In this document: positions 23,171-34,300 of the stretch, in pieces | Layout: each line of letters opens with the position of its first letter | Position numbering within the stretch: position 1 is the first letter of the stretch | Source of the DNA: Azolla pinnata | Lineage: Eukaryota > Streptophyta > Polypodiopsida > Salviniales > Salviniaceae | NCBI GenBank assembly: GCA_037176905.1 | Contig: JBBBWG010027090.1 | Coordinates: forward strand, 1-64,000 | Reading direction: 5' to 3' | Length of the DNA: 64,000 nucleotides | Notes under the pieces: generated by a model | What the model saw: only the letters and a program-made list of their open reading frames with translations | Databases searched by the model: none | Told to the model about the DNA's origin: nothing | Position numbers and translations under genes: made by a program

Positions 23171-25250
23171 TTTTTTTTTCACCGAAACCAAATTGAATCA
23201 AGCTTAAACCAAACTCAGATAATATAAGTCGGATTAAACTTGCTGTTAAAACCAAACCGTGTTTAAAACTGGACTACAGCGGAAAAGGATCAACCAAACC
23301 GAGCGATTTCTTAAGAATTGGAAAACCGGTTCTTGAAACCAGACTGAACATTTAATGAAAACGATCAAAACCAAATCAGGTTCAATTACTGCAAAGCGCG
23401 GCTCAGTAATCTCGAATACATGCTAATTTTTGAGTTCAAACTTGATACTGATTGCTTTATCAAGAGCTACTAAGTACAAAATTTATATATATCGATGAAT
23501 ATATATATATTCACGACATAATCTTGAGAATCTATAGTTCGAAGCGCAAACTAGGAAAATTACATTTTTACCATAAATGTAGATATCAAACTGAAAAAGA
23601 TTAAAACTACAATTGAAACTTGAATCCACCTTAGACACCATTCAAGCCTTGTAAATTGCACTCTTAGAGCTGAATCGAAGCGATCGATAAAGAACCAGAC
23701 CAAAACGGAAAAAAGGAAACCAAATCAAACTTGAAACTCTTTATATCAAACCAAACTCTCTTGAAACCACAACTTGTTTGGTTTAGCTTGCTTCAAGTCA
23801 AACCTGCGACACAGGTTTATATCTTGCTCAGTTGCTGAATCAATTAAATTGCCCAATTTGTAAATCAATCCAATTTGATTGATTATATCATAACTGTATA
23901 GCACATTAATTGAAAATGTTTTATTACCTTCTCAAATGGATTCATATTTAAAATGATCAAACTTTATCAACCTGATCATATAAATCATCTAAGATTGTGT
24001 TTTATTATCTTAGGTATACTTGGGTATATGGTATAGTTGGAGCTCGAGAAACAATCTCTTTTCCAATGAGTTTTTCTGCAACATCTCAACAAATATGTAG
24101 GAAAACATAGATGTTGATTCAACAATTTTCACAATTCTAAAACCTCTTGACAATCCACCTAATCTATATTTGTATGAAACAATCTTGCAAGACAACTATA
24201 TTGTCCTGCCGTCGATTGCATATTACAAGCTTGTTAAAAGATACAATGTTCAAGACTCTACAGTTCTTCAATTTTGATGTCACAGACAAACAGAGCAAAA
24301 CAACGCTAAGATATGTAGAGCGATGCCACCAAATAAACAAGATAATGATAGATACCATAAACTTTAAATCTTTGGCCTTTCGATGAACATTAGATATCTC
24401 CGCTTGTAATCATAGAATGAACCATTTGCTTATCATATGTATTTACACTTGAGAGCTGGATTGTATTTCAACTTATTCACATTCGCATATTTCAAAACCA
24501 AAGAACTGGTTTGGTCTTACATAACCATTGCGTCATTACATTTGTTACATTCTCACAGTTGATTGGATCCACAAACCATGTACATTTTATCACCAGACAT
24601 GTAACATAGATAGAATCATGTAAAAAAAACTTGATTTACGATTGAAAGCTTAATTACTTACTATGATTTTAAACAGCTCCAAAAGTTAGTATGATAGCAT
24701 ACGATTCAAATAGCTCCATCTTGACATTTTTCTTGTTTTATGATTTCAATTGTCTTCTGATTAAGATGCTAAATTCTCAAGTTAAAAATAAGAACAAAGG
24801 ATTCTTTCAAGAGGGGGAGAGATTAGATTCTTCCAGATGCAAGCCTAACTTACATTTCTGGGTTGCTAATCTTCTATAATTAGAGATAAGTTATTAATGC
24901 TAAAATCCCTTCCCCCCTAATTAATGTGAGATCAATGATGATTAGAGCAAATTCAGAAATCAAATTAGTAGAAAATTGGCATAGAGATAGTGCATGAGAC
25001 CAATGATGATTAGAACAAAATCAGCAATCTAATTACTAGAAAATTAGCATAGATATAGACCATCAGATCAATGGAACCACAAGCATTAAGGCTATGGGTT
25101 TAGGAGGGCTCTAAAGAGTTCAAGCTCGCAATTAGTGATGTTAAGATCAACTGTTGGGTGATTAGTGACTAAATCCAAGCTAACAATCGTTTCAATGATG
25201 CCCATGAGGTCGGTAATCAGCATCGCGATGAGGGCAATCTTCAGTTAATC
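23171..25250. other. AT-rich intergenic DNA, no gene seen
   Basis: From 23180 to 23870 the phrases AAACCAAAC, TTGAAACC and AATCAAACTTG recur, suggesting a strongly degenerate short repeat. 24900-25060 has two copies of GACCAATGATGATTAGA-type phrases. Open frames are short and without domain signs. Confidence 0.6.
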
Positions 25251-25900
25251 AACTCTTCTTCTTCTTCTTCTTCTTCTTCTTCTTCTTTTTCTTCTTCAGT
25301 AATTCTTACATTGCCAATGTAAAGATTGAATCCACTGCTTCTTTTATCCTCACCATGGTATTCTCTGTTCGAATCTCGCAAGATTAACCCATTCCCTTAC
25401 ATCCATCGAGGGATCCAGATTATCTCGAGCACGGATGCATTTCGATTCCGTTCGGATTCCATCTGGGCAAAGATCATCGCACGCCGCGGCAAGCATCTCT
25501 CGATTCTTGCTCAAAACCCAATAAAGAAACCAGGCGATTCCATGATTCCACAACTTGTCCGCTGCAGATTTGATTGGGGGGATGGGGCCGAAAATCAGTC
25601 CTTTCCCTTAACCATTCCCGGATCATTAGGGTCAAGACGGAGGCAGAAAGAAAGAGAGAGGGGGGGGGGGGGGGAGCGGAGGCCTCAGAGACACAGAATT
25701 GTCTCATCATCTGTGAGATCTGACAATGTAGGTAAGAAAACAAGAACAGATCGTGTTCAGTTCGTCACAGGCCATGGCGAATGTGGATCTATCGAGCTCA
25801 GCAGAGAACGGGGCGATCGGAGATGGAGACGGAGATGGAGATGAGATGTGGGCGATTAGGGTTTCAGTAGATATGCAGAGATTTTAGGGTTTCTGTGGGT
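25251..25900 (-). other. possible promoter and leader of an unidentified minus-strand transcript
   Basis: On the minus strand, two telo-box-like motifs (AAACCCTAAAA near 25890 and GAAACCCTAATCGCC near 25860) are followed by a CT-rich leader and an ATG in good context at about 25774 (GCCATGGCC). That frame closes after 22 codons and I find no convincing next exon. A CTT tract at 25256-25298 and a poly-G run near 25662 flank it. The region resembles the 5' ends of other genes in this window but no product is defined. Confidence 0.25.
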
Positions 25901-25949
25901 TTTGGTTTCACACTTGGGAGCGGACAAGAAGAAGAGAGACCGTTCTTCA

Positions 25950-26660
25950 GATGAAGATGATGGTGATGATCATGGTGATGATGGTGATGGTGGTGGTGAT
26001 GAGGGTGATGGTGATGATGGTGATGAGGGTGATGGTGATGATGGTGAAGATGGTGATTGTGATGATGGTGATGAGGGTGATGGTGATGATGGTGAAGATG
26101 GTGATTGTGATGATGGTGATGGTGATAATGATGATGGTGATGGAGAAGAAGATGGTGATGATGATGATGATGATGCTGGTGGTGATGATGGTGATGATAC
26201 TAGCGACGGTGCTGATGCTGATGATGACGATCGTGAAGAAGAAGAAGATGATGATGATGATGGTGGTGGTGATGTTGCTGATGGTGATGATGGTGATGAT
26301 GGTGTGATGAAGAAGAAGAAGAAGATGATGATGATGATGATGGTGATGTTGCTGATGGTGATGATGGTGATGATGGTGTGATGAAGAAGAAGAAGATGAT
26401 GATGATGATGATGATGGTGATGTTGCTGATGGTGATGATGGTGTGATGAAGAAGAAGATGATGATGATGATGATGATGGTGGTGATGATGATGGTCATGA
26501 TGGTGGTGATGCTGGTGATGGTGGTGTGATGAAGAAGAAGATGATGATGATGATGATGATGATGATGGTGATGATGATGGTCATGATGGTGGTGATGCTG
26601 GCGATGATGTTGATGATGGCAATGGTGAAGAAGGAAAACAACAGAAGAAAAAGAAGAAGG
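25950..26660. repeat. GAT/GGT trinucleotide tract, about 700 bp
   Basis: Long imperfect GATGGTGATGAT array with AAGAAGAAG inserts; a block ending GATGGTGTGATGAAGAAGAA is itself repeated four times. The 159-codon acidic frame and the Ile/Thr frame on the other strand are artefacts of the repeat. Confidence 0.95.
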
Positions 26661-28029
26661 AACTGATTATATATCACAATTTGCGGGGATCATTAACTGG
26701 AAAATATTTTGTCACGTTTTCAACTGGTATGTTTTCATTGGAGCTGATAGGATTGTTGCACTAACCCCGTCAAATCAGCTCGCGTTTGATCGTCTTAGGC
26801 ATCTGGGTATGTGGTATATGTAGTTGGCAGTAAACCATATCTCAGGGCCCTATTCATAAAACAAAAGATGACAGTGTCAGTATCAAAAGATTATAGCTGC
26901 GAATGCAGATCATTAAACTATACAAAATGGGCTTGACATACAACATTTGGAGCCCCTAACGCCTCGTAGCCATGCTTTTAATCATCATGCGAATTGCCCA
27001 TTTATAATATAGAACACCACAATCTGTAGTGTCAGGTTGCGACGATATGCCCAATTTATGTACACGGGCATTCTTCATAAAAGACGTGAAAATCGTAATC
27101 GAATGCTCAAGTCTCTACTACATGGATCTGACAATGCAATGGGCTCTTAGAGAGTCACCTTGACATAGCAATAAACAGATCGTCTCTACAAGTTTTTAGG
27201 TACTTCGATGGAGCTGAAAGACTACTTCAATGAATCGAAATCTTGCACACAGACAATGTATTTCGGTTCACGGAATCTATATATGCAAGCGAAATCGCAA
27301 TCGAAACACGGTTAACAAACAGAACGGGTTGCTGAGCAGATTGGATCAAGAACAAACTTCGTTGATGTCGTTACGCCGTAAAACCAAGCAAATCTGTTGT
27401 AAAATTGTTTTCCTATAAGAGATTTCCTCAATGTAACTGCGTTGTTCACGTTGATTTGAGGATTTTCGGATTCCTCAATCCGCTTGTTTATTTCGGGCTT
27501 TTTACCCCAATCTTCTCAAAAATGTTGGATCCTGATTCTTCTACTCGAATCTCGTGTTTATTTCCATGTAATCTAGATCATTCTTCACAAGTAAAAGCTC
27601 TTTTTTTTCACTCAGCTAGTATAAGACCAGCTTCTGTATACAGGAAACAAAAAAATTGCTAAAGAGTCAATCAAGGCAATATCAATCCTTATGCATGCCA
27701 TCCAATTCAAAGACAAGAAAAGAAAACATTTGGAGTTGTGGAAGATCCATATTCCAAGCTGTCTAAGCACCTTGACACATTTTAGATAAGGCTAAGAACA
27801 AATACTACCCGCCATATTATTGACCCAATACAATTGGGAACCATCAATTCATCGTTTGGCACAAACTCGACGATTCTCATGGCAATCTAAAGAGTAAAGA
27901 AAACATCCGGTAGAGACATACCGTTCCATAGTTTGAGATCGAGCTCCACGCTCGAGAGGATTCGTCTCCGAAGAATAACCAGCGAAAGGTTTGGGTTGAA
28001 ACATGCAGAATCGGGGGATCATTCGGGCA
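26661..28029. other. intergenic and probable Clot 3' region
   Basis: I see no gene. 27660-28029 probably contains the 3' untranslated part of the minus-strand Clot gene. No domain-bearing frame or RNA gene was recognised. Confidence 0.5.
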
Positions 28030-28686
28030 CTATCGAATCATAGCGATGCTCAAGAGCTTCTCGATGCGATCCGCCAAGTGCGCCTCGTGGTCCTCGAGCC
28101 TTCCCGCAGCAGCTCCATCTTTCCACAGCAGAAGCGTGGGCACTCCCTTCACTTTGAATCGCTTATCGAGCCTCCACGGATGCGAGGGATTCCTCCATGT
28201 TGGCCTATCCCCAACATATGCCCTCAACAGCGTGAACTTCTTCTCCGAGCTCTCGAATGTCTTGTATATCACCGGCTCCGCCCTCACACAATCTGCCCCA
28301 CGAAAAGAAAAGAAAAGAATATAACAAGATCACAATCAGATTTACAGTCTTTGATGGTAGGAATCGTGACAATTCGCGTCACCATGGTCATGGTGATGGG
28401 CATCATCAACATTATCATCCTCATCCTCATCATCATCATCATCATCATGGATGCGAGGGATTCCTCCATGCCGGCCTATCTCCGACATATGCCCTCCACA
28501 ACATCAACTTCTTCTCCGAACTTTTGGAATGCCTTGTATATCACAGGCTCAGCCCTCACACAATCTGCCCCACAAAAAAGGAAAAAAAGAATATAACAAG
28601 ATCACAATCAGATTTACAGTCTTTGATGGTAGGAATCGTGACAATTCACGTCACCATGGTCATGGTGATGGGCATCATCCTCATCC

Positions 28687-28744
<58 letters not shown>

Positions 28745-29550
28745 GGATGCGAGGGATTCCTCCATGTCGGCCCATCTCCGACATATGCCCTCCACAACAT
28801 GAACTTCTTCTCCGAACTTTCGAATGCCTTATATATCGCAGGCTCTGCCCTCACACAATCTGCCCCACAATTAGAATATAACAAGACCACAATCAGATGA
28901 CAGTCTTCGATGGTGGGAATCGTTGTCTATAACAAGACCACAATCAGATGACAGTCTTTGATGGTGGGAAGCATTGTCTATAACAAGACCACAATCAGAT
29001 GACAGTCTTTGATGGTGGGAATCATTGTCTATAACAAGACCACAACCAGATGACAGTCTTTGATGGTGGGAAGCATTGTCTATAACAAGACCACAATCAG
29101 ATGACAGTCTTTGATGGTGGGAATCATTGTCTATAACAAGACCACAATCAGATGACAGTCTTTGATGGTGGGAATCGTGACAATGAACGTCATCATGGTC
29201 ACGGTGATGGGCATCGATCGTCATCACCATCACCATCACCATCCTCATCATCGTCACCGCCATCGTCATCATCCTCATCCTCATTCTCATCCTCATCATC
29301 ATCACCGTTACCACCATGGATGTGAGGGAGGATTCCTCCACGTTGGCCTATCCCCAACATATGCCCTCAGCAAAGTGAGCTTCTTCTCCGAGCTCTCCAA
29401 GGTCTTATATCACAGGCTCAGCCCTCACACAATCTGCCCGCAATTAGAATATAACAAGATCACAATCAGATGACAGTCTTTTGATGGTGGGAATGGTGAC
29501 AATGAGCATCATCATGATCATGGTCATGGTCATGTCATGGGCATCATCAT

Positions 29551-29581
<31 letters not shown>

Positions 29582-30090
29582 AGCATCATCATCATCATCA
29601 CCACCACCACCACCACTACCCAACATGATGATCATGGGATTTGCGGCGGTTTAGGGTTTACGATCATGGCCCTGACGATCATGGACACGGATCACGATGG
29701 TGAATGGTTTGTTGCAAGCGACTGCCGCGCTTTTTCTTCGCCTCCTAAACCCCAGGGGGCTTCCTCACAGATCCACCAGCACAAAGACACGAGAAGCCAT
29801 TCCCAAACCCTAACAGCGGCAGAACAGGCAGTTCCAAGCATTTCCATCGGCCCTCGAGGAGGCGGATCTGGATGGAATGAACCGGGCGGAAAAGCAAAGA
29901 AAGCAAAGCAAGGGACAGAATCCGAGGCCGAGAAGCGAGCACAGATTTGGCACTGACCAGGGCACCAACTGCGGCCGAGGGAGGAGTCGCGATCGGCAAG
30001 GAAGAGGAGGAAGAGGGGTCCCTGAGGCTGAGCTGCTGCAAACACGGTCTCGAAATCGTGGAGGCCGGCATCCACCATAGCCAAGGCCAT
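28030..30090 (-). CDS. Clot-type thioredoxin-like protein (TXNDC17/TRP14 family)
   Basis: Exon 1 is 30090-29958 and exon 2 is 28292-28030, joined across a 1,665-base intron to 131 residues, the family's usual length. Exon 1 supplies FLLFLADRDSSLGRSWCP and exon 2 completes the WCPDC active site (Cys43 and Cys46) followed by VRAEPVIYKTF, RAYVGDRPTWRNPSHPWR, the cis-Pro loop GVPTLLLW near residues 95-101, and GRLEDHEAHL. The match to plant Clot (Arabidopsis At5g42850) and animal TRP14 is clear. The family is cytosolic and reduces disulfides on a restricted set of substrates. The start is chosen because MALAMVDA aligns with family N-termini. The intron contains three more copies of the first part of exon 2, each with an AG acceptor. 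A telo-box array lies upstream. The coding frame itself looks intact. Confidence 0.93.
28177..29440 (-). repeat. Clot exon 2 part plus three intronic copies
   Basis: The start of exon 2 (28177-28292, minus strand) with adjoining intron sequence is repeated at about 28449-28575, 28745-28866 and 29318-29440. Each copy keeps the GATTGTGTGAGGGC start and the CAG acceptor, and most of the VRAEP-IYK...YVGD...WRNPSHP coding, then ends in an ATC/GAT trinucleotide tract. The full unit is about 280 bases, including an AATATAACAAGATCACAATC and TTTGATGGT-GGAATCGTGAC stretch. Copies differ by many point changes, so they are not recent assembly artefacts. Confidence 0.93.
28880..29180. repeat. 52-bp sub-array within the Clot intron
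   Basis: Six units contain TATAACAAGACCACAATCAG, ATGACAGTCTTTGATGGTGG and GAATCATTGTC. It expands the linker between the second and third decoy exon copies. Confidence 0.93.
29500..29640. repeat. ATC/CAG/CCA trinucleotide tracts
   Basis: ATC run, then a short CAG run, then ATC and CCA runs, in the Clot intron upstream of the last decoy copy. Confidence 0.9.
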
Positions 30091-30239
30091 CGTCGTCCCT
30101 GTGTCTTCTTCTTCTTCTTCAGAGTTCTTCTTCAGAGTTCTTCTTCTTCTTCAGAGTTCTTCATCTTCATCTTCTTCTTCTTCTTCTTCTTCTTCTTCTG
30201 TTTTCCTTAATTCCAAAAATGCCCCTGCAGTTTTCTTGC

Positions 30240-31200
30240 ACATCTGGCTGTTGCTGGGAGTTTAGGGTTTTGAGGGAATTATGTTTTTTAGGGTTTAGGA
30301 AGCTTGTGTTCCAGGGAGTTTAGGGTTTTGAGGGAATAGTGTTTTTTAGGGTTTAGGAAGTCTATGATCCAGCGAGTTTAGGGTTTTGAGGGAATACTGT
30401 TTTTTTAGGGTTTTGGAAGTCTGTGTTCCAGGGAGTTTTAGGGTTTTGGGGGAATAATGTTTTTTTAGGGTTTAGGAAGTTTGTGGCCTAGGGAGTTTAG
30501 GGTTTTTAAGGGAATAATGCTTTTTAGGGTTTAGGAAGTTTGTGTTCCAAGGAGTTTAGGGTTTTGAGGGAATTATGTTTTTTAGGGTTTAGGAAGCTTG
30601 TGTTCTAGGGAGTTTAGGGTTTTGAGGGAATTATGTTTTTTAGGGTTTAGGAAGCTTGTGTTCTAGGGAGTTTAGGGTTTTGAGGGAATTCTGTTTTTTA
30701 GGGTTTAGGAAGTCTATGATCCAGCGAGTTTAGGGTTTTGAGGGAATAATGTTTTTTTAGGGTTTAAGAAGTCTGTGTTCCAAGGAGTTTAGGGTTTCGA
30801 GGGAATAATGTTTTTTAGGGTTTAGGAAGTCTGTGTTCCAAGGAGTTTAGGGTTTCGAGGGAATAGTGTTTTTTAGGGTTTAGGAAGTCCGTGTTCTAGG
30901 GAGTTTTAGGGTTTTAAGGGGATAATGTTTTTTAGGGTTTAGGAAGTCTGTGGCCTAGGGAGTTTAGGGTTTTTAAGGAAATAATGCTTTTTAGGGTTTA
31001 GGAAGTCTATTTTCCAGGGAGTTTAGGGTTTTGAGGGAATAATGTTTTTTTAGGGTTTAGGAAGTCTGTGTTCCAAGGAGTTTAGGGTTTTGAGGGAATA
31101 ATGTTTTTTAGGGTTTAGGAAGTTTGTGTTCCAAGGAGTTTAGGGTTTTAATGGAATAATGTTTTTTAGGGTTTAGGAAGTCTATGTTCCAAGGAGTTGA
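30240..31200. repeat. 58-60 bp array with two telomere-type motifs per unit
   Basis: About 16 units of GGAGTTTAGGGTTTTGAGGG, AATAATGTTTTTTAGGG, TTTAGGAAGTCTGTGTTCCA. It lies between the 3' end of the PPR gene and the start of the Clot gene, so it is the 5' flank of Clot, where each unit gives two AAACCCTAAA motifs on the coding strand. CTT tracts at 30105-30200 separate it from the Clot start. Confidence 0.95.
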
Positions 31201-31426
31201 GGGTTTCTAACTTCATGAAACTGCCTATCCCATTGCATGTCAAGTTTAGTGTTCCATCTTCTAAACTTCGCCAGTCGAAATAATCCAGACTTACGCTGAA
31301 GGGAGGGAACCAGACAGACAGCAAACGATCTCGGCACCTCGACACGAGCACCGTGCGAGTTTTGCTTCCACCAAAATCCGAGCGTCGTAAGCATAGGCTA
31401 CGCCAGATCCGCTTGCTGCACGATGC

Positions 31427-33622
31427 TCATAAAGGGTCGATGTCAGCATGCGCCGTGCAGCAAGCTCTGAGCAAGCTGCTCGACCAGACGGCGGCGTCAG
31501 CGGCGGCTCGCACCGCCGGCATTCCCCGCAAAACATTCTCGACTCGTCTCAGGTTCCCCGTTCGCGCAAGCAGATCGATGAGACAGACCCAGAGCTTGAT
31601 CTCGTCATCGGCGGCGAAACGAAGGCGCATCCGGGCGAACGCCGCAACGCCTGCGTCTGCGGAGCCGGCGCGAGCAGAAGCCGCCAGAGCCGACAGAAGG
31701 GAATACGCGTCCGGCGCAATGCCGCAGAGCGCCATCTGCTCGAGGGCGCGGAAGCTCGACGGGCAGTCTGCGTCGCGAGCATGGCCGGCGAGCAGGGCAT
31801 TCCACGACACAAGGTCAGGGCTCGGCAGAGCGTCGAGCGCCGATCGGGCATCGGCGATGCTGGCGCAGCTTCCGTAGCCGTGAACAAGCGTGTTGCCTAT
31901 ACGCAGGCAGCTGCAGGAGGAGGAGGAGGAGGAGGAGGAGGAGGAGGAGCCACGATAAGCCGAAGAAGCTATGGCGCAGTGAGCTTCGAAACACGCGGAG
32001 ACGCAGCCCGTCTCGCCGCCGACCTGCAGCACGTGCACCAGCGTCGCCTCGCTGAGGAGCGCCGGCTTGCTGGCCTTCCAGAGATCGAGCGCCTTCCCAG
32101 CTTGGCTCCCTTCCGCGTACACCGCGAGCATCGTGTTCCAGAGCGCCGTGTCGCATCGTCCGGACGAGAAGCCGCGGAACGCGGCGCTGGCCCCGCCGAT
32201 GCTCCCGCATCTGGCAAGCAGCGCCACCAGGTTGCTGCAGATAACCGCATCGTCCGAGGCGAGGCCCCGCGCTCGGCAGGCCTCGTACAGTTGTAGCCCG
32301 ATCTCCAGAGAGCGCGGTTCCCCCGCTCCCCCATCGGCCTGCAGCTGTTCCACGAGGGCGCAACAAGCCCGCAGCGCTGTCGCATACGTGTGCCCGTCCG
32401 GGCTCGATCCGCTCGCGATCATCCGGCAGAAGAAGCGCAGAGCCTGCCGCGGCAGGCTCAGCTCGACGTACGCCGAAAGCATGGCGTTCCAGAGCACGGC
32501 CGCCTTGCGGCACGGTAGCTGCGCAAACGCGTTCTCCGCTTCTGCTCTGCTCCCCAGCGCCGCGTACATGCGCATCAGCGCGCTTCCCACGAACGCATTC
32601 GACAGGAACTCCTTCCGCCTAGCTTCGGCATGGAGCGCTCGCCCGATCTCGCTAACGCAGCTTAACAGCTCCTCCGGCTCTGGCCCTTCAGCTCCAGACT
32701 CGGCTTCTTCTGCTTCTTCTTCTTCTTCTTCTTCTGCTGCTGCTGCTGCTTCGAGGAGGAGAGCAGAGCATGCTTGCAGGGCGATGACGAGGCAGCGTTC
32801 ATCGGGGGCGATACCCTGCTCTCGCATCTGCCTGAGCAGACGCATCGACCTCCTCCCGTTTCCGTGGTCCGCATACACCGACAGCATCGTGCTCCACAGC
32901 GCAACGTCCCTTCCCGTGCCGATCTGGCCCCTCGCGAAGACCGCTTCCGCATCGGCCAAGCTCCCGCAGCTGCCATACATGCTCACCAGCGCGCTCCGCA
33001 GGAACGCGTTGGAATCGAGCCCTCTGCGCTCCCCGATGTCCGCGTGCACCGCCCTCCCTCGATCCATGTCCCCGATGCAAGCGCAAGCTTTGAGCGCGAG
33101 CGCAAAACTGTACTTGCTCGGCTCTTGGGCGCCGATGCCCCGCATCTGCTCGTAGAGCCGCAGAGCCCCGCGGCCGTCGCCAGCGTCGATGAAACCCCCC
33201 ATGAGGCAAGTCCACGAGAGCACGGTCGGTTGAGACAGCTTCCGGAATGCCTGCAGTGCGCGCGGGAAGCCGCCGCTGCATCGCGCCAGCGTCGAGATCA
33301 GATGCTCTGCTAGAGAGCTGACGCGATCCAAGCCGAGGCCCGCCATGGAAGCATGCACCCGGTGAGCTTGCCTGAGGTCCCTGCTCTTCTCGCAAGCTCC
33401 CAAATCGGCCCGACAATCCTCGCAATCGGGCACGAAGATCCTCTCGTCGTGCTCCCCGCCGCGTCGATCCCGGAACCTGCGAGGACCAGCGTTTCCAGCC
33501 TTCTCCTCATCTTGCCCGATCCTGATCCCATGGAGAATGAGCCCTTTGAAACCTGGAGCTGGGAAAGAAGATGGAAGAGCTTCTTCGCCGGCTGCACGAC
33601 GCATGCGTCGTCTCTGCAGCAT
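31427..33622 (-). CDS. PLS-class pentatricopeptide repeat protein, intronless
   Basis: A single open frame of 731 residues. PPR helical pairs run from about residue 75 to the end; typical pieces are SWTCLMGGFIDAGDGRGALR, KYSFALALKACACIGDMDRG, AFLRSALVSMYGSCGSLADA, DVALWSTMLSVYADHGNGRR and ALWNAMLSAYVELSLPRQAL. Such proteins bind organellar RNA, one base per repeat, in mitochondria or plastids, often for editing or stability. The N-terminus is Arg-rich and could be a targeting peptide, but this is not certain. Ala/Glu (about residues 291-309) and Ser (about 557-570) homopolymer inserts coincide with trinucleotide runs. The protein stops just after VWSSSLLRACCTAHADIDPL, where the E domain would usually begin, so E and DYW parts are absent. 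The base composition is strikingly GC-rich compared with both flanks. Confidence 0.92.
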   Translation of the reverse strand: MLQRRRMRRAAGEEALPSSFPAPGFKGLILHGIRIGQDEEKAGNAGPRRFRDRRGGEHDERIFVPDCEDCRADLGACEKSRDLRQAHRVHASMAGLGLDRVSSLAEHLISTLARCSGGFPRALQAFRKLSQPTVLSWTCLMGGFIDAGDGRGALRLYEQMRGIGAQEPSKYSFALALKACACIGDMDRGRAVHADIGERRGLDSNAFLRSALVSMYGSCGSLADAEAVFARGQIGTGRDVALWSTMLSVYADHGNGRRSMRLLRQMREQGIAPDERCLVIALQACSALLLEAAAAAEEEEEEEAEEAESGAEGPEPEELLSCVSEIGRALHAEARRKEFLSNAFVGSALMRMYAALGSRAEAENAFAQLPCRKAAVLWNAMLSAYVELSLPRQALRFFCRMIASGSSPDGHTYATALRACCALVEQLQADGGAGEPRSLEIGLQLYEACRARGLASDDAVICSNLVALLARCGSIGGASAAFRGFSSGRCDTALWNTMLAVYAEGSQAGKALDLWKASKPALLSEATLVHVLQVGGETGCVSACFEAHCAIASSAYRGSSSSSSSSSSSCSCLRIGNTLVHGYGSCASIADARSALDALPSPDLVSWNALLAGHARDADCPSSFRALEQMALCGIAPDAYSLLSALAASARAGSADAGVAAFARMRLRFAADDEIKLWVCLIDLLARTGNLRRVENVLRGMPAVRAAADAAVWSSSLLRACCTAHADIDPL

Positions 33623-33859
33623 TTCGCTACATTCCGACTACTCCGGATTCCGATGCAGCGATTTCGCCTTCTCCGCGGGTTTCTGATGTTGCATTTCTCT
33701 GGATCCACCCTACTCCAGATTCTGGTCACAGCAGTTCTCTACATTCCACAATGCTCCAGATTCTGATTACAGCCCATCGCCATAAAACCGTTCCATGTAC
33801 CGGTGCGAAACGAGTATCAAACCCCTCGCAGTAAAGCGGAAGGCTCAGGGTTTTACCAT

Positions 33860-34300
33860 TCCAACTCTCAAGAAATTTGTTTACCAATCCATCCATCCAT
33901 CATTTATCATAGGGCCAACATATCTGTTTACCCATGCATCCACCATTATTATCATAGGCCAAGAAATCTGTTCACCATTACATTCACCATTTATCGTAGG
34001 CCAAGATATCTGTTTACCGATCCATCCATCATTTATCGTAGGCCAGGAAATCTGTTTACCAATCCATCCATCATTCATCATAGGCCAAGATATCTGCTTA
34101 CTCATACATCCACCATTTGATCATAGGCCAAGAAATCTGCTTACCAATACATTCACCATTTATCATAGGCCAAGATATCTGTTTACTCATACATCCACCA
34201 TTTGATCATAGGCCAAGAAATCTGTTTACCAATACATTCACCATTTATCATAGGCCAAGATATCTGTTTACCCATACATCCATCGTTTATCATAAGCTTA
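33860..34300. repeat. 42-43 bp tandem array
   Basis: About nine to ten units contain ATCATAGGCCAAGAAATCTG, TTTACCAATACATCCACC and ATT. GGCCAA recurs near 33913, 33957, 33999, 34041, 34083, 34126, 34168, 34211 and 34253. The period near 42 keeps frames open on both strands; no coding role is suggested. Confidence 0.95.

Noticed and set aside
25902-26498. Acidic 159-codon and Ile/Thr 183-codon frames in the GAT tract
   Set aside because: Low-complexity trinucleotide repeat translated in different phases; no start context or splice support.
30240-31200. Chromosome end (true telomere)
   Set aside because: TTTAGGG motifs are embedded in 58-60 base units between two genes, so this is interstitial.
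32067-33155. 362-codon and other long frames antisense to the PPR gene
   Set aside because: GC-rich coding DNA opens antisense frames; the sense frame has the PPR motifs.
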